Shown here one piece after another: positions 1 to 19,122 of a stretch of 64,000 bases of DNA. Positions within the stretch are counted from its first letter, which is position 1. Every line of letters begins with the position of its first letter. The stretch is taken from the NCBI RefSeq assembly GCF_019977195.1, contig NZ_AP024643.1, positions 4,402,001 to 4,466,000 on the forward strand, read 5' to 3'. This DNA comes from Arthrobacter sp. StoSoilA2. GTDB taxonomy: Bacteria > Actinomycetota > Actinomycetes > Actinomycetales > Micrococcaceae. Below the pieces are notes generated by a model. That model was not told the DNA's origin and did not search any database. It worked only from the letters and a program-made list of their open reading frames with translations. The translations under genes and the position numbers were made by a program.

Positions 1-43
1 GGTCCTCCCTCTCAAGGGTCAAACCCGGGCCAGTTCAGCAGGC

Positions 44-2017
44 TTAGTCCATGCCGCGCAGATCCAACACCAGCTCGGATTCGCCGTCGGCCTGCAGGAT
101 GACTGGAATGCCCCAATCCTGCTGGTACAGGTGGCAGGCTGCGTGGTCCGGAATCTCGCCGTCCTCGGTTTCAGGTCCGTCACAGGCGGCCGCACGGGCA
201 GTGATGTGAAGGATGCCCTCGGGCACGTCGGACGACAATTCGATGGTTCGCAACAAGCCCACCGATGTCCCGCCCCCGGAGACCAACAGTTCCGGCGGAG
301 TGGAAGAGACCTTCATTTGCGTGGGGTCGCCCCAGCGGTCATCGAGCTTCTGCCCGGTGGGGGCCTTGAAGCGAACGGCCAGCTCCAGGATTCCAGGTGT
401 CACGGGGCTCTTGGGGCGGTGCGTCTGGGATGCCCCCTCATCCACCTGCTGGGCTTCCTTGGGAATCGGCACCAAAACCAGCTGATGCTTGTTTGACTCG
501 ACCACCACCAGCAGCGGCTCACTGTTGCTGTGGTTAACCACGACGACGTCACTCGGCTCAGCCAGGCCACGCGCCAATGTTGACACTGTCTTCGAGGCGG
601 GATCGTACCGGCGAACGGCACCGTTGTATGTATCGGCGATCGCTACGGAACCATCCGGAAGTACCGTGACCCCCAAGGGGTGCTGCAGGCGTGCCTCGCT
701 GGCGTCACCGTCACGGAATCCGAAGTCGAACAGTCCTTGGCCGACGGCTGTCTCCACCGTCACGCCCGTTTCGTCAAGCACCAAACGCCGCAATGAGGAA
801 GTCTCCGAGTCGGCCACCCAGATGTTGTCATCGGCATCAATGGCCAGGCCGGACGACTGGGCGAACCAGGCGTCCTCCGCCACGCCGTCCAACAGCCCCT
901 CCAGGCCCGAGCCCGCCAGGATGGAAACCTGGTTGGTCACGGGATCGAACGCAAAGATCTGGTGCGTCCCGGCCATAGCGATCACAACACGCTGCAGTTT
1001 CGCACTCCACACAACGTCCCAAGGCGAGGACAGAGAAACCCCGGTACCAAGGCCAAGCACCCCGACGTCGATTGCGTCGGCAGCAAAGTCAGCCGGACCG
1101 CCGTCGTGGTGTTCGGACCAGGCGCCCGCGCCCGTCTCGGTGACACGGGCAGGACCGGCATCGAGCAAGCGCTGCACACCGTTGCCGGCAACAGTCCGGA
1201 CATGCCCTGAACTCAACGTCACCCCGCGAAGGCGGTGGTTCACAGTGTCTGCGACCACGGCGTCATAACCGAGCGTAGAAGCGAGCTCCGCCGGAAGAAC
1301 AGCTATACCTTGCGGCTCGTTGAACTGGGCCGTGTCCGTGTCGCCGTCCGCGTACCCCTTAATGCCGGAGCCAATAACCCGCTCAACGGTTTTCAGGTCC
1401 GGGTGGAGCTCTACCAGGCGGTGATGCCCGGAGTCGACGACGAGGTAATTGCCATTGGCCAACTGTGTCGTTTTGCCCGGGAAGCGCAAAGTGCCCGACG
1501 TCGGCACGGGAGCGACGTACGGACCGTTGCCCCGGTGGAGGGTCCCCTTTGCTTCGTGCTCAGCAACAAGTTCCTCAAGCAGCACGGCGAGACCATCTGC
1601 GTGTCCTTCACCGGAAAGGTGCGCCACGATGTAACCCTCCGGATCCACGACCACCAGCGTGGGCCAGGCACGGGCTGTGTACGCCTTCCACGTGGCCAGC
1701 TCAGGGTCGTCCAGAACCGGATGATGGATCTCGTAACGCTCCACGGCAGCAGCAAGGGCAACAGGATCGGCTTCGTGCTCGAACTTGGGCGAATGCACGC
1801 CGACTGTCACCAGGACATCAGAGTACTTTTCCTCGAGGGGCCGGAGTTCGTCGAGAACATGCAGGCAGTTGATGCAGCAGAACGTCCAGAAGTCCAACAG
1901 CACGATTTTGCCGCGCAGGGATTCCAAGTCAAGGGACTTGCCGCCCGTATTGAGCCAGCCGCGGCCCTCCAGTTCGGAGGCCCGGACCCGGAGTTGGGTG
2001 CGTACGGTTTCGCTCAT
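44..2017 (-). CDS. Thioredoxin-like / NHL-repeat protein (NHLRC2-like)
   Basis: 657 aa. An N-terminal thioredoxin-like domain (about residues 15-160) has the motif WTFCCINC, which places a CxxC at Cys48-Cys51. About residues 175-500 form an NHL-type beta-propeller, with repeated blades such as IADTYNGAVRRYD and VADSETSSLRRLV. A C-terminal beta-rich domain follows. This order matches the NHLRC2 family; its bacterial substrates are not established, and a thiol-disulfide redox role is inferred. No signal peptide is evident, so it is probably cytoplasmic. The ATG overlaps the TGA of the upstream CopD-CtaG gene by one base, so the two are probably translationally coupled. Confidence 0.85.
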   Translation of the reverse strand: MSETVRTQLRVRASELEGRGWLNTGGKSLDLESLRGKIVLLDFWTFCCINCLHVLDELRPLEEKYSDVLVTVGVHSPKFEHEADPVALAAAVERYEIHHPVLDDPELATWKAYTARAWPTLVVVDPEGYIVAHLSGEGHADGLAVLLEELVAEHEAKGTLHRGNGPYVAPVPTSGTLRFPGKTTQLANGNYLVVDSGHHRLVELHPDLKTVERVIGSGIKGYADGDTDTAQFNEPQGIAVLPAELASTLGYDAVVADTVNHRLRGVTLSSGHVRTVAGNGVQRLLDAGPARVTETGAGAWSEHHDGGPADFAADAIDVGVLGLGTGVSLSSPWDVVWSAKLQRVVIAMAGTHQIFAFDPVTNQVSILAGSGLEGLLDGVAEDAWFAQSSGLAIDADDNIWVADSETSSLRRLVLDETGVTVETAVGQGLFDFGFRDGDASEARLQHPLGVTVLPDGSVAIADTYNGAVRRYDPASKTVSTLARGLAEPSDVVVVNHSNSEPLLVVVESNKHQLVLVPIPKEAQQVDEGASQTHRPKSPVTPGILELAVRFKAPTGQKLDDRWGDPTQMKVSSTPPELLVSGGGTSVGLLRTIELSSDVPEGILHITARAAACDGPETEDGEIPDHAACHLYQQDWGIPVILQADGESELVLDLRGMD

Positions 2018-4410
2018 CAGCGTCCTTCCAGCTTCGTGTTTCGTTCGGTCTTGCTGCTTGCTTGGTCAACGCTTCCCCTCGCGTGGCCTGTTGAAGCGTT
2101 GTCCCCAGGGGCTGCGCCGTCAGTTGAAACGGTGCTGTCAGTTGAGACGGTGCTGTCGGTTGGGACGGTGCTGTCGCTTCGGATGGTGCTGTCCTCTGGA
2201 GTGCTACCCGGTATGGCTTCGGTCGGTCGGGTCGCTTCAGTCGTTTCAGTAGTCAGGGCCGTCTGTCTGGTTGAGGCCGGGCGGCCGGCCAATTTGGCAT
2301 CGCGGTCAGCGAGCCGGGCAAACATATCGTTATAAGCACTGAGATCGGCGTCGTTATTCCTGTCGGCCGCACGGTCCACGCGTCGGGTCTCCCGCTCGTC
2401 CGAGCGTGACCACATGACCGCTACGCCGATTGCCACGAGCAAGGTGGGAACTTCGCCAATGCCCCAGGCCACAGCACCGCCCATTTGCTGGTCTGCGATG
2501 GCCGAGGCACCCCAGGTCCTGCCCAGGTTGCCGAAGTAGTCAGCAGCCAGCAGGCCTGTACCGCCCATGATGGCCACGCCAAAGAATGCGTGGAATCCCA
2601 TGGTTGCGAGCAGGAGCAGCAGGCGCATGGGGTACGGCGCACGTCTCGGCAGTGGATCACTGCCGATCATGCTGAGTACAAAAATGTAGCCCGTCAGCAG
2701 GAAGTGCAGATTCATCAGCTCATGGCCTACGTGCTCCCGCATGGCAAGGCCGAAAAGGTCCGAGTAGTAGAACAGCACGATGGAGCCTGCGAAGTTCGCA
2801 GCGGCGAACAGGGGATGAGTCACCACCTGCGAGAACCGGGAGTGGACGAACAAGAGCAGCCACTCCCGAAGACCCCGCGAACCGTGGGCGCCTTCACCCC
2901 GGGAAGGCAGTGCACGCAGCGCAAGGGTCACGGGTGAACCCAACACCAGGAAGATCGGTGCCACCATGGTCAGGGCCATATGATCCACCATGTGGGCAGA
3001 AAACAGTACACGGCCATAGACAGCTGGCGGACCCGACGTGATGTACGTGAGAATCACCAGTCCAATCATCCAGTTCGCGGTCTTGAACCAGGACCAGCTA
3101 TCCCCACGCTTGCGGACCTTGATGATCCCGAGGATGTAGGACACGGCGCCGAATAAGGCGACTCCAACCCACAGCCAGTCAAAACGCCATTCCGTAAGCC
3201 AGCGCTCTTGCGTAAGTTCAGGCGGAACCTCATATCCGGACAGGATGAAGGCCGGCGAGGCGTCCGGTGCGTACGTCGTGGGCTGCGGCGGGGCCGAGCG
3301 CCCGAGCGCCACGGCGAGGCCCGACGTCGCGCCCATCACCAGCAGCTCAACCAGAACCAGCTGCCACAGCACCCGCCGGGCAGACATCGAACCGCTCTTC
3401 CCCAGCTGGGGTATGACCCACTGACGATGCATGAAACCAATGCCACCCAGCACGAGGGTGGCAAGTGCCTTGGCAAGGATGAGCTGGCCATAGGCAGAGC
3501 CAAACAGATCGCCCGGGTTCGTCACGCGGATGGCTGCGTTTATCACACCGGACGCAAACACCAAGACGAAAGCAAAGCCAGCCAGGGCCGAGAACCTTCG
3601 GAGGGTCGGTTCCGTAATGTCGCTTGTCCCGGACCTCCTGGAGCCAGCGAGCAATCCGGAAAGGACCGCGAGCATGATGATGCCTCCCACCCACACAGAG
3701 ACACCAACCAAGTGAAGGCCAAGCGAGTTGATGGCCCCTTCATGATCACTGGAGCTTGAGGAGTGACCGATCAGCGCGGCCGGAATCAGCCCGATCAAGG
3801 CAAGCAGCAGCGTAAAAGCGAGGCCGGTCAGCGATCGGACGCCGAAGAGCGCGGTGGTGACTACCGCAGCAATGATAGTGATGGCCAGCCAGGCCTTGCC
3901 CGTTTCTATGTCCGTCATGAAGTAGACAAGTGAGCGGGTGAATTCTGCGTCGCCGGAGAGCCCCTGACCCGCCACGTCCGCGTAGGTCAATACCAGGACC
4001 GCTACGGCAGACAGTGTCCAGGCGGCACCTGCCGCGGCGGCAACGGCAAGGGCGCGTGCAAAGGCTGGATGCTCCAGAGCCTCCAGATCCTTTTCACGGG
4101 ATCGCGACGCCCTAAGGTTCTTGGGCAGGATTCCGACCGCGAAGATCAGTCCACCAATAACTGTGGCTATGGAAACGTTGTGGACGGCTTTCGCCACCGG
4201 CAGGCCCCACCGAACCAGCGCACCAGGGTCCGAGACCTGTCGGGCAGCAGAAGCACCGGAAAAGATGAGGGCTGCAGCCAAAGTCAGGAAGAGCACCGCG
4301 AGTCCAGCAAGCTGCCACGTGAGGGAAATGCCCGTGACGGCATCGCCTCCCCGCGCTCCCGGCTTGGGAACAGGCGATGGGGCGGTTGCGGAGCTTCTTG
4401 CTGATGGCAC
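2017..4410 (-). CDS. CopD-CtaG fusion membrane protein (copper / cytochrome oxidase assembly)
   Basis: 797 aa and strongly hydrophobic. The first half (about residues 30-370) is a CopD-like copper-resistance membrane domain with a His-containing stretch (LPVAKAVHNVS). The second half (about 395-680) is a CtaG (caa3-type oxidase assembly) domain with the HMVDHM motif. Fused CopD/CtaG proteins are common in Actinobacteria and are linked to copper delivery to heme-copper oxidases. The last 110 residues are hydrophilic and contain a 6-residue tandem repeat (TVSTDS-like, 18 bp in DNA at about 2115-2200) of low complexity. It is coupled to the thioredoxin/NHL gene downstream. Copper handling is inferred from the family. 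Confidence 0.85.
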   Translation of the reverse strand: MPSARSSATAPSPVPKPGARGGDAVTGISLTWQLAGLAVLFLTLAAALIFSGASAARQVSDPGALVRWGLPVAKAVHNVSIATVIGGLIFAVGILPKNLRASRSREKDLEALEHPAFARALAVAAAAGAAWTLSAVAVLVLTYADVAGQGLSGDAEFTRSLVYFMTDIETGKAWLAITIIAAVVTTALFGVRSLTGLAFTLLLALIGLIPAALIGHSSSSSDHEGAINSLGLHLVGVSVWVGGIIMLAVLSGLLAGSRRSGTSDITEPTLRRFSALAGFAFVLVFASGVINAAIRVTNPGDLFGSAYGQLILAKALATLVLGGIGFMHRQWVIPQLGKSGSMSARRVLWQLVLVELLVMGATSGLAVALGRSAPPQPTTYAPDASPAFILSGYEVPPELTQERWLTEWRFDWLWVGVALFGAVSYILGIIKVRKRGDSWSWFKTANWMIGLVILTYITSGPPAVYGRVLFSAHMVDHMALTMVAPIFLVLGSPVTLALRALPSRGEGAHGSRGLREWLLLFVHSRFSQVVTHPLFAAANFAGSIVLFYYSDLFGLAMREHVGHELMNLHFLLTGYIFVLSMIGSDPLPRRAPYPMRLLLLLATMGFHAFFGVAIMGGTGLLAADYFGNLGRTWGASAIADQQMGGAVAWGIGEVPTLLVAIGVAVMWSRSDERETRRVDRAADRNNDADLSAYNDMFARLADRDAKLAGRPASTRQTALTTETTEATRPTEAIPGSTPEDSTIRSDSTVPTDSTVSTDSTVSTDGAAPGDNASTGHARGSVDQASSKTERNTKLEGR

Positions 4411-4489
4411 CTATCCATTGTCCGTTACCTATGGCTGGGCTGCGAATCGGGAACCATTTGGGGAGGAGTAGTGGGCGGGGCTTAACAGC

Positions 4490-4526
4490 AAAAAAGGGCG
4501 GCAACCAGTTGGTTGCCGCCCCTTTT
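4490..4526 (-). terminator. Rho-independent terminator of hup
   Basis: A perfect 11-bp stem (GGGCGGCAACC at 4496-4506 with GGTTGCCGCCC at 4511-4521) has a 4-nt loop. On the minus strand it is followed by a run of T (six A on the plus strand at 4490-4495). It lies just past the hup stop codon, before the CopD-CtaG start. Confidence 0.9.
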
Positions 4527-4547
4527 AAGCGTTCGCCGAAGTTAGAA

Positions 4548-4835
4548 TTACTTCTTCTTGGCGACAGCAGCCTTCAGCTTGGAGCCTGCGGTCAGCTTAA
4601 CGCTGTGGCCAGCGGCGATCTGGATGGTTTCGCCCGTCTGCGGGTTACGGCCGGTGCGTGCTGCACGGTCGGTGCGCTCAACTGCGAGCCAGCCCGGGAT
4701 GGTGATCTTCTCGCCAGCGGCAACAGAAGTCTCGAAAACTTCGAACAGTGCATCGAGCACGGAGTTGACGGCTGCCTGGCTGGTGCCAGCCTTGCCTGCT
4801 ACCTCTGCAACGAGTTCACTACGGTTCTTAGCCAT
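4548..4835 (-). CDS. hup: HU-family DNA-binding protein
   Basis: 95 aa, the usual length of HU/IHF proteins, so it lacks the long Lys/Ala tail of mycobacterial HupB. It begins MAKNRSELVAEVAGKAG and carries the DNA-binding beta-arm region with RTGRNPQTGE. It ends in a short basic AAVAKKK. HU dimers bend and compact DNA in the nucleoid. The start is set by a good ribosome binding site, AGGAGG, seven bases upstream of ATG. It is a single-gene unit with its own terminator. Confidence 0.96.
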   Translation of the reverse strand: MAKNRSELVAEVAGKAGTSQAAVNSVLDALFEVFETSVAAGEKITIPGWLAVERTDRAARTGRNPQTGETIQIAAGHSVKLTAGSKLKAAVAKKK

Positions 4836-5087
4836 TTACGTCCTCCTGGACTAATACGTTTTTTGAGCTTTCAAGCGGAATGCGAGCAAGCCACTGCTCG
4901 AAAACTTACCAGCTTGCACCGGCTTGGCCAGCAAATTCCGCGTGTTTCCGCGCTTTTTTGACCAAAATCACCGGTTTTTCAAGGTTTTTGGGGGTGTGGA
5001 CCGCACATGGCGTACCCTACGGCGTTGAAGAGGCCCCCAACCAGCGCAGGAAACCACGACGCCGGCAGCGCATCCAACCGCCGTGGA

Positions 5088-5651
5088 TCAGAAGAGAATG
5101 CGCTGATACAGGACGTGGTCCTGCCATTCGCCTGCTATGTGGAGATAGGAGGGCGCCAACCCGATCCGCTCGAAGCCGCATCGTTTGAGGACCGCCTGCG
5201 AGGCTACGTTATGCATCAAGGTTGCGGCTTGGACACGGTGGAGTCCCAAATCGTCACTCGCGATGGAGAGAACCGCCTCCACCGAAGAAGTGGCAATGCC
5301 CTTGCCGGTGAACGCTTGGTCGACCCAATAGCCCAGGTTGGCGTTCATGAAGGGTCCACGGACTATGCCCGTCAAGGTAATCTGGCCGACGATATCCCCG
5401 TCGTGGAGAACTACCCACGGCACCTCCGTGCCTGCGGCATATTGGTTCAGTTTGCCCCGAACAACGGCGTCCTGCCCTGCCCTGGTATAGAACGCTTCGC
5501 TGCGCCGTGGTTCCCAAGGGGCAAGGTACTCTGCGTTCCGGGTGTAGGCGGCCGCCAAGGGCCCGACGTCGGACAAGGACAAAGTGCGAAGGTGGACTTT
5601 TCCCTTCACGGCATTCCCGGATGACACATCCAAAGTTCGGTTAAGGGGCAT
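5088..5651 (-). CDS. GNAT-family N-acetyltransferase (RimJ/RimL-like)
   Basis: 187 aa. The RimJ/RimL-type GNAT fold is seen in the N-terminal VHLRTLSLSDVGPL, the central LGYWVDQAFTGKGIAT (acetyl-CoA loop) and the C-terminal NVASQAVLKRCGFERIG. Family members acetylate N-terminal amines of ribosomal proteins or small molecules; the substrate here is unknown. The gene starts only about 30 bp past the terminator stem of rRNA operon 1 and in the same direction. No Shine-Dalgarno sequence is obvious, and a promoter candidate ends six bases before ATG, so a leaderless mRNA is likely. Confidence 0.85.
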   Translation of the reverse strand: MPLNRTLDVSSGNAVKGKVHLRTLSLSDVGPLAAAYTRNAEYLAPWEPRRSEAFYTRAGQDAVVRGKLNQYAAGTEVPWVVLHDGDIVGQITLTGIVRGPFMNANLGYWVDQAFTGKGIATSSVEAVLSIASDDLGLHRVQAATLMHNVASQAVLKRCGFERIGLAPSYLHIAGEWQDHVLYQRILF

Positions 5652-5657
5652 CCTGTG

Positions 5658-5686
5658 ACTCTAGCGTCCTTGGTTGTGTGGTTAAA
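5658..5686 (-). promoter_or_regulatory. Candidate leaderless promoter of the GNAT gene
   Basis: On the minus strand TTTAAC (5681-5686) and TAGAGT (5658-5663) are separated by exactly 17 bases. ATG begins six bases after the -10 element. The -35 element abuts the rRNA operon 1 terminator. Prediction by pattern only. Confidence 0.45.
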
Positions 5687-5689
5687 GTG

Positions 5690-5722
5690 GGGAAGCCCCG
5701 ACCGTGGTGGTCGGGGCTTCCC
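5690..5722 (-). terminator. Terminator of rRNA operon 1
   Basis: A perfect 14-bp stem (5690-5703 with 5709-5722) with a 5-nt loop GTGGT lies 11 bases past the 3' end of 5S. The U tract is weak (CACTTTAAC). Confidence 0.85.
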
Positions 5723-5732
5723 GTTAATGTTT

Positions 5733-5851
5733 GTCCGGCGGTGTCCTACTCTCCCACACCCTCCCGGGTGCAGTACCATCGGCGCTGTGGGTCTTAGCTT
5801 CCGGGTTCGGAATGGGACCGGGCGTTTCCCCCACGCTATGACCGCCGTAAC
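5733..5851 (-). rRNA. rrf: 5S ribosomal RNA, operon 1
   Basis: About 118 nt. The minus strand reads GTTACGGCGGTCATAGCG at the 5' end and GGACACCGCCGGAC at the 3' end, which pair as helix I. The conserved loop with CCCATTCCGAACCCGG is present. Identical to the copy at 13161-13279. Confidence 0.95.
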
Positions 5852-6000
5852 CTTGTTACCCGTCCCGCGCACCGGTTTTGGGGTGTGGGGTGGGAAGACT
5901 GTGTGGTTACAACTGTGGTGTTGTGTATTCAGTTGTTGGTTCCTGGAACGGTTGTTGTTCGGGAACCACATAGTGGACGCGTGCAGTGTGTTGTGTGTGG

Positions 6001-11194
<5,194 letters not shown>

Positions 11195-11386
11195 AACAAA
11201 AAATCAAACAGACACAACCACACCCACCGGAAATAACGGCGAACACGGCTGCACAAAATTCGAAACCAGCTGAAAACCAAACCACCACACACGGGGGTGC
11301 ATGACGATCCGGCATATAATTTCAACCAATCAAAAAAACAATCGGCATCAACAAACTTGGCACACTATTGAGTTCTCAAACAACAG
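11195..11386 (-). promoter_or_regulatory. 16S leader of rRNA operon 1 with boxA-like antitermination motif
   Basis: This 192-bp leader is identical to 18665-18856 of operon 2. It carries a motif read on the minus strand as TGTTTGAGAACTCAATAG (about 11366-11383), resembling the boxA region of actinobacterial rRNA leaders. Identity between the two operons stops exactly upstream of this motif. Confidence 0.75.
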
Positions 11387-11528
11387 ACCCTCCAAAACAT
11401 CACCCCGGACAGCGCACCACAAAAGCAGCACACCCAACAGGGCCATTGGAAAAGAAGAGTTATTTTTGGCCGCCTACCGAACCGTACACACCTTCCGGCT
11501 TTCCGTTTCGCACCCGGCGACTCAGAAA

Positions 11529-11557
11529 ACAATACACGCCCCACACCCCCAACGCAA
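11529..11557 (-). promoter_or_regulatory. P1 promoter of rRNA operon 1
   Basis: The minus strand has TTGCGT (11552-11557), a 17-base spacer and TATTGT (11529-11534). The same arrangement, with flanking similarity (GGTGGATTTG upstream, TTCTGAGTCGCC downstream), occurs before operon 2 at 19094-19122. That conservation between otherwise different upstream regions supports the call. It lies about 100 bp past the stop of the ECF sigma gene, which reads toward it. Confidence 0.65.
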
Positions 11558-11656
11558 ATCCACCCCAACACACCCAAACACACCCCCAAAAACCCGCGCC
11601 AGCACCGCCGTCGAGCACTACTCCGCACGCGTCAATGAGCCAGTTGCGCTTCAACT

Positions 11657-12613
11657 TCAGGCAAGAAGGTCAGGCATTCCGAAGTGCCCATGCAGACCAT
11701 CGTCGAGGAATCGCATGATCGATGCGATCCTGTCGCCAGACTGGGTTGGCTCGATCACCAACAGTCCGCGGGCCCGGCCTTGCAGATAGCAAACGAACGC
11801 CGGCCTGCCACCGGCAGTGACAGCGGTCAGCGCGTAGTTGCCGCCAGGCCGGCCAGCCGCACTGGCACGGAGGAAAGCCCCGACGGCGTGCCGGCCCACG
11901 TAAAGTTCGCTGGCCGGGGGCATGGCTAGCCAGCATTGATCTGTGAGGAGCTCAAGGACGGAATCGACGTCGTCCCGCGAGAAGGCATCCGCAAACTTAC
12001 GGGCTAATTCGTGGTGGCGTTGTCCGGTGGTGATTGGCCTTGAAGAAGGCCCGGAGGAGCGAGCGCGCTGAAGAAGGCCCTTAACCGCCGTCGGGCCTAT
12101 CGCGAGCAGCTCAGCAGCTTCGGTAACGGTGAAGTCCAAGACATCACACAGGATCAACGTTGCAGCCTGGCGCGGCGGCATCCGTTGAAGCGCAACAACA
12201 AACGCGAGCTCGACACTTTCGCGGGCAACCGCCTGCGCAGCAGGATCAAGCTCGTCGACCAAGGCGTCGGGGTAAGGCTGCAAATGCGGTAGATCGAATC
12301 GGTCGTTCGGGTTTGGTGGCTCGAAGGGAGGTACAGGGGCCGGGCGAGGTCTTCGACGTTGTTCCCTCAGAGCATTAAGCGAACGTGTAGTGGCAATCCG
12401 ATAGAGCCACGTACGCAAGGACGATCGGCCGGCAAATCCAGGCAGCCCTTTCCATGCCGCAAGCAAAACCTCCTGCAGCAGATCATCTGCATCATCAACA
12501 GATCCTGTAATTCTGTAGCAATGCAGATGAAGCTCCCGGCGAAAGGGGGCTACGAGCGAGGCAAAAGCCTCCTCATCACCGGACCGGGCAGCCTCCAACT
12601 CGGCTGAAGTCAC
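11657..12613 (-). CDS. ECF sigma-70 factor with C-terminal SnoaL-like domain (SigG-type)
   Basis: 318 aa. Residues 10-80 are sigma region 2 (DDADDLLQEVLLAAWKG, then GRSSLRTWLYRIATTR). About 130-190 is region 4 with the helix-turn-helix TVTEAAELLAIGPTAVKG. About 200-318 is an NTF2/SnoaL-like fold. This architecture matches TIGR02960/SigG-like ECF factors, where the SnoaL domain is thought to regulate the sigma and no separate anti-sigma is needed. The start is GTG, very close to the divergent NTF2-like gene. It sits between the two rRNA operons and is transcribed toward the operon 1 promoter. Its targets are unknown. Confidence 0.88.
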   Translation of the reverse strand: MTSAELEAARSGDEEAFASLVAPFRRELHLHCYRITGSVDDADDLLQEVLLAAWKGLPGFAGRSSLRTWLYRIATTRSLNALREQRRRPRPAPVPPFEPPNPNDRFDLPHLQPYPDALVDELDPAAQAVARESVELAFVVALQRMPPRQAATLILCDVLDFTVTEAAELLAIGPTAVKGLLQRARSSGPSSRPITTGQRHHELARKFADAFSRDDVDSVLELLTDQCWLAMPPASELYVGRHAVGAFLRASAAGRPGGNYALTAVTAGGRPAFVCYLQGRARGLLVIEPTQSGDRIASIMRFLDDGLHGHFGMPDLLA

Positions 12614-12705
12614 GGTTCAATATTGGCACGGACCCACCAGGGCGTTCCGATCTGCTGCGAGGTGGTGTCTAAACAGGAGTATCCGCCTACGAAAGGAATC
12701 AGACC

Positions 12706-13083
12706 ATGTCTGAAAAACAGGCCATAGCCGTTGACATCGCAATCGCATACCACCGGGCATGGACGTCCGGGAACCTGGAGTCAGCAATCAAGCACTTAGC
12801 CGAGGATGTCGTCTGCCATGCACCGTCCGGCACCATCAGCGGTAATGCCGCTGTCCGGGCATTCATGGAGCCCTTCGCTGCTACCCTCACAAAATCCGCG
12901 CTTCTTGCGGCTTACGGGTCCGACGACCAAGCAATGCTCATGTACGACACAGCCAATCGGGCAGTTCCAAGCGCTCCAGGCGCAGAACTGTATCGCATTC
13001 ACAAGGATCAGATCGCCGAGATCCACATCATCTTCGATCGTCTGCCTTTCGCCTTGGCACGTGGCGACGTCGTTAGGACCTGA
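12706..13083 (+). CDS. NTF2/SnoaL-like fold protein
   Basis: 125 aa. A single NTF2/SnoaL-like domain: the N-terminal helices AIAYHRAWTSGNLESAIKHL, then VVCHAPSGTISGNAAVRAFM, typical of limonene-epoxide-hydrolase/ketosteroid-isomerase-like proteins. The ligand or reaction cannot be told. A ribosome binding site GAAAGGA lies about 8 bases before ATG. It is divergent from the ECF sigma gene, whose own tail has the same fold, which suggests a functional link; small NTF2-fold genes often neighbour this sigma class. The stop lies about 20 bp from the repeat shared with rRNA operon 1. Confidence 0.75.
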   Translation: MSEKQAIAVDIAIAYHRAWTSGNLESAIKHLAEDVVCHAPSGTISGNAAVRAFMEPFAATLTKSALLAAYGSDDQAMLMYDTANRAVPSAPGAELYRIHKDQIAEIHIIFDRLPFALARGDVVRT

Positions 13084-13117
13084 GCGCCTGGTTGGGTTGT
13101 TAGGTGTGGTTAAAGTG

Positions 13118-13150
13118 GGGAAGCCCCGACCGTGGTGGTCGGGGCTTCCC
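13118..13150 (-). terminator. Terminator of rRNA operon 2
   Basis: Identical to the operon 1 terminator: a 14-bp perfect stem with GTGGT loop, past the 5S 3' end. It lies 35 bp from the stop codon of the convergent NTF2-like gene, so it may stop transcription from both sides. Confidence 0.85.
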
Positions 13151-13160
13151 GTTAATGTTT

Positions 13161-13279
13161 GTCCGGCGGTGTCCTACTCTCCCACACCCTCCCGGGTGCA
13201 GTACCATCGGCGCTGTGGGTCTTAGCTTCCGGGTTCGGAATGGGACCGGGCGTTTCCCCCACGCTATGACCGCCGTAAC
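13161..13279 (-). rRNA. rrf: 5S ribosomal RNA, operon 2
   Basis: Same sequence as the operon 1 5S gene, displaced by 7,428 bp. Helix I ends GTTACGGCGG and CCGCCGGAC pair. Confidence 0.95.
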
Positions 13280-13428
13280 CTTGTTACCCGTCCCGCGCAC
13301 CGGTTTTGGGGTGTGGGGTGGGAAGACTGTGTGGTTACAACTGTGGTGTTGTGTATTTAGTTGTTGGTTCCTGGAACGGTTGTTGTTCGGGAACCACATA
13401 GTGGACGCGTGCAGTGTGTTGTGTGTGG

Positions 13429-18664
<5,236 letters not shown>

Positions 18665-18856
18665 AACAAAAAATCAAACAGACACAACCACACCCACCGG
18701 AAATAACGGCGAACACGGCTGCACAAAATTCGAAACCAGCTGAAAACCAAACCACCACACACGGGGGTGCATGACGATCCGGCATATAATTTCAACCAAT
18801 CAAAAAAACAATCGGCATCAACAAACTTGGCACACTATTGAGTTCTCAAACAACAG
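18665..18856 (-). promoter_or_regulatory. 16S leader of rRNA operon 2 with boxA-like motif
   Basis: Identical to the operon 1 leader and containing the same TGTTTGAGAACTCAATAG motif on the minus strand (about 18836-18853). Upstream of 18856 the two operons share only short patches. Confidence 0.75.
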
Positions 18857-18915
18857 GTCACTATTCCAAAGCAGTACCACCAGCCTTCGCTGGATCGCTC
18901 CGGAGCAACTTTTCA

Positions 18916-18944
18916 AAGTTACCCGATCAACCCGATCTTGGCAA
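18916..18944 (-). promoter_or_regulatory. P2 promoter of rRNA operon 2
   Basis: The minus strand has TTGCCA (18939-18944), a 17-base spacer and TAACTT (18916-18921), followed by GAAAAGTTGCTCCGGAGCG. The downstream part resembles actinobacterial rRNA start regions. No equivalent with good boxes was found in operon 1. Confidence 0.6.
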
Positions 18945-19093
18945 ATCAACGTTTCCGCGATTCCCGATCCAGGCCCCGGCCCCACCCGGCAACCAGCACG
19001 CCCAAAAGCGCACCATATTCCAGGCTGTTATCAAAGGGGGTCGGCCCCCGCAGTTCCCAGCACCAAGCTGTCTCACTCGCGGCGACTCAGAAG

Positions 19094-19122
19094 ACATTAC
19101 ACGCCCACCAGCCCCCACACAA
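19094..19122 (-). promoter_or_regulatory. P1 promoter of rRNA operon 2
   Basis: The minus strand has TTGTGT (19117-19122), a 17-base spacer and TAATGT (19094-19099). It is the counterpart of the operon 1 P1 with the same flanks. Confidence 0.6.

Noticed and set aside
2115..2200. Intergenic tandem repeat
   Set aside because: It lies within the CopD-CtaG gene and encodes a 6-residue low-complexity repeat in its tail.
11387..11520. P2 promoter in rRNA operon 1
   Set aside because: TAACTC near 11455 has only a poor -35 (ACGGTT) at 17 bases, so it was not called.
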